Shown one piece after another: positions 12,262-13,481 of a stretch of DNA of 13,481 nucleotides. Where the stretch lies: NCBI GenBank assembly GCA_018901675.1, contig JAHIEH010000065.1, positions 1-13,481 of the forward strand, read 5' to 3'. The notes beneath the pieces are model-generated. The model saw only the letters and a list, made by a program, of their open reading frames with translations, did no database searches and was not told the origin of the DNA. Numbering within the stretch: position 1 is the first letter of the stretch; every line of letters starts with the position of its first letter. This stretch comes from Nanobdellota archaeon. Lineage in GTDB: Archaea > Nanobdellota > Nanobdellia > Pacearchaeales > GW2011-AR1. A program made the position numbers and the translations under genes.

Positions 12262-13386
12262 ATGAGAGTTCTACTTACTCCAAAATCAAAAGAAATTTTA
12301 TTCAGTTTCTTAAAAGAAAAATATCAAGTAAGCAATCTTGTCGAATTAGCCAAAAAATTACAAAGGCCATATAAAACAGTTAATCATTGGAGATATGATT
12401 ACAAAAAATATCTGCCTAATGAATTAGTAAAAGACTGTAAAATACCTTTAAAAATAGTGGATAAACAAGAGGATAATTGGGGGGCAGTAAAAGCAGGTAA
12501 AATTGGTGGTGTTAAACTTCAAGAGAAATTAAAGAAAGAAATGGGAGAGGAAAGGTATAAAGAAATAATGAAATTAAAAGGTACGAGGGCGATTAATAAT
12601 CTTTGGAAAAAATATGGGAAAAATAAATTAACTGAGATGGCTGTTGAGGGAAAAATAAGAAAAAGAGAGAATGAAAGTAAAAAATTAGAGGAAGAGAATA
12701 AAAACTATTTTATAGATAATGAGATATTTTTAGATTTAAAAAATATTAATTATAGCCGAAATGATGCAAAAAAGAAGATAATATTTCCGGAAAAAATGAC
12801 TCCGGAACTCGCTGAAGAAATTGGAATTCATCTAGGAGATGGATGTTTGTCAAAAAATAGAAATTATTTTTCTGTCAAGACTAATAAAAAAGAGGAGGAT
12901 TATATGCTATACTTATTTAGATTGTATAAGAAACTATATAACTTAAATTTAAAATTGATGAGACTTCCAAGTGTTGTTGGTTTTGAAGTCTATTCAAAAG
13001 CTTTTTGTGAATTTAAAAATAAAGTTTTAGGTTTACCTTATGGAGAAAAAATTCATAAAATAGAAGTGCCAAAGGCAATTTTAGATACTAAAAATAAAGA
13101 AGTTTATTATGCTCTAATTAGAGGGTTATTTGATACAGATGGTTGCGTATGTATTGTTAAAAGAAATAACAAAGATTATCCTATAATTGCATTAGGTATA
13201 AAATCTGAAAAATTAATTTTACAGATTAGTGAAATGCTGAAAAAATTAGGGTATCTTTCTTTTCATAATAAGCAGTATATTGCTTTAAATGGGATAGTAA
13301 TGTTTAAGAAATGGGCAAAAGAGATAGGTTCAAATAATTCAAAAAATTTTGATAAATTAAATTGGGCGAGTAGTATAACTGGATAG
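12262..13386 (+). CDS. LAGLIDADG endonuclease overlapping tRNA-Arg(GCG)
   Basis: 374 residues. An N-terminal HTH-like stretch (VSNLVELAKKLQRPYKTVNHW, about 23-43) and EDNWG (70-74) followed by KAGKIGG mirror the endonuclease at 4931-5833. A basic helical insert (about 84-140) is extra here. LAGLIDADG motifs: IGIHLGDG (187-194, D193) and LIRGLFDTDG (285-294, D293), both with the acidic residue, so likely active. The stop TAG (13384-13386) lies in the D loop of the complete tRNA-Arg(GCG), whose first 23 nt form the last codons (WASSITG). The gene and that tRNA together sit between two parts of another tRNA-Arg. Base composition is more A-rich than in its neighbours. Probable role: DNA cleavage at a tRNA target for its own spread. 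Confidence 0.88.
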   Translation: MRVLLTPKSKEILFSFLKEKYQVSNLVELAKKLQRPYKTVNHWRYDYKKYLPNELVKDCKIPLKIVDKQEDNWGAVKAGKIGGVKLQEKLKKEMGEERYKEIMKLKGTRAINNLWKKYGKNKLTEMAVEGKIRKRENESKKLEEENKNYFIDNEIFLDLKNINYSRNDAKKKIIFPEKMTPELAEEIGIHLGDGCLSKNRNYFSVKTNKKEEDYMLYLFRLYKKLYNLNLKLMRLPSVVGFEVYSKAFCEFKNKVLGLPYGEKIHKIEVPKAILDTKNKEVYYALIRGLFDTDGCVCIVKRNNKDYPIIALGIKSEKLILQISEMLKKLGYLSFHNKQYIALNGIVMFKKWAKEIGSNNSKNFDKLNWASSITG

Positions 13387-13436
13387 TACGAAACCTTGCG
13401 GAGGTTTTAATCTGGGTTCAAGTCCCAGCCCGCCCA
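13364..13436 (+). tRNA. tRNA-Arg(GCG)
   Basis: A complete 73-nt cloverleaf without intron: acceptor GGGCGAG/CCCGCCC with one A-C mismatch at 6-67, D stem GTAT/GTAC (one G-T), D loop AACTGGATA, anticodon stem AAACC/GGTTT with loop TTGCGGA (anticodon GCG, 13397-13399, reading CGC/CGU codons), variable loop TAAT, T arm CTGGG-TTCAAGT-CCCAG, discriminator A. No CCA is encoded. The first 23 nt are shared with the endonuclease coding sequence. The 3' end directly abuts the remaining part of another tRNA. Confidence 0.88.
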
Positions 13437-13481
13437 TTTCCTTGCGGTCGAAGAGTTCGAGGTTCGAATCCTCGTGGGGGC
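13437..13481 (+). pseudogene. 3' part of the split tRNA-Arg (cut by window end before discriminator)
   Basis: TTTCC, TTGCGGT, CGAAG, AGTT, then T arm CGAGG-TTCGAAT-CCTCG and acceptor TGGGGGC. Joined to 12206-12229, with C13435-A13436 serving as positions 25-26, it gives a full tRNA with restored G10-C25 and anticodon GCG. The only flaw is a C-C mismatch at 31-39 and a weak anticodon stem. No BHB could be drawn at the junctions, so splicing of the 1.2-kb insert seems unlikely and the gene is probably inactive. Confidence 0.7.

Noticed and set aside
12230..13434. The whole endonuclease-plus-tRNA block as a spliced D-arm intron of the split tRNA-Arg
   Set aside because: Rejoining the ends gives a good tRNA, but neither plausible junction pair lets the exon end pair with the last intron bases in a 4-bp BHB helix, unlike the clear BHBs of tRNA-Gln.

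Overview
The window looks like a piece of an AT-rich archaeal genome, most likely a small-genome DPANN archaeon of the Woesearchaeota/Pacearchaeota kind. This is inference; no marker tree could be run. The reasons are: a Bud32 kinase, archaeal uS15 next to a RecJ-like DHH protein, aIF2-alpha followed by a tiny Nop10, an EndoQ-type repair nuclease, tRNA introns bounded by bulge-helix-bulge (BHB) folds, and TATA boxes about 24-30 nt upstream of start codons with no leader. Several informational proteins are shorter than usual for their families.

Layout. 1-815 (minus): a secreted cysteine-rich protein that runs off the left edge. 869-1519 (plus): Bud32. 1681-3270 (minus): a membrane-anchored protein with an HEIAH zinc-protease motif. 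3465-4556 (plus): a five-helix membrane protein. 4553-4793: copies of the tRNA-Gln 3' end mixed with hairpins, ending in tRNA-Gln(UUG), which has two introns (minus, 4783-4945). 4931-5833 (minus): a LAGLIDADG endonuclease whose stop codon lies inside that tRNA, preceded by a second truncated copy of the tRNA 5' end (5870-5892). 5985-8539 (plus): housekeeping block uS15, RecJ/GAN-like nuclease, aIF2-alpha, Nop10. 8531-11372 (minus): a DUF116-like protein and an EndoQ homologue split by a 408-residue intein. 11552-12154 (minus): a YjdF/DUF2238-like membrane protein. 12206-13481 (plus): a tRNA-Arg gene that appears cut in its D arm by a block holding a second LAGLIDADG gene and a complete tRNA-Arg(GCG).

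The most unusual content is the pair of tRNA/endonuclease loci. In both, a truncated tRNA 5' part is followed within 32-36 nt by the ATG of a LAGLIDADG gene (helix-turn-helix-like N-terminus, then a DNWG motif), and the gene terminates inside the D arm of a complete tRNA on the same strand. Both breaks in tRNA sequence fall in the D arm. This suggests a family of tRNA-D-arm-targeting elements that carry replacement tRNA sequence so the host keeps a working tRNA. With the intein, three homing-endonuclease domains occur within about 8.5 kb.

Other joint signals: a 12-bp piece of the tRNA-Gln 3' end occurs four times in one orientation (1546, 4553, 4644, 4782), as expected of stacked insertions at a tRNA end or of displaced tRNA remnants. 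A near-identical 22-bp palindrome occurs both in that debris and inside the extra N-terminal coding sequence of EndoQ.
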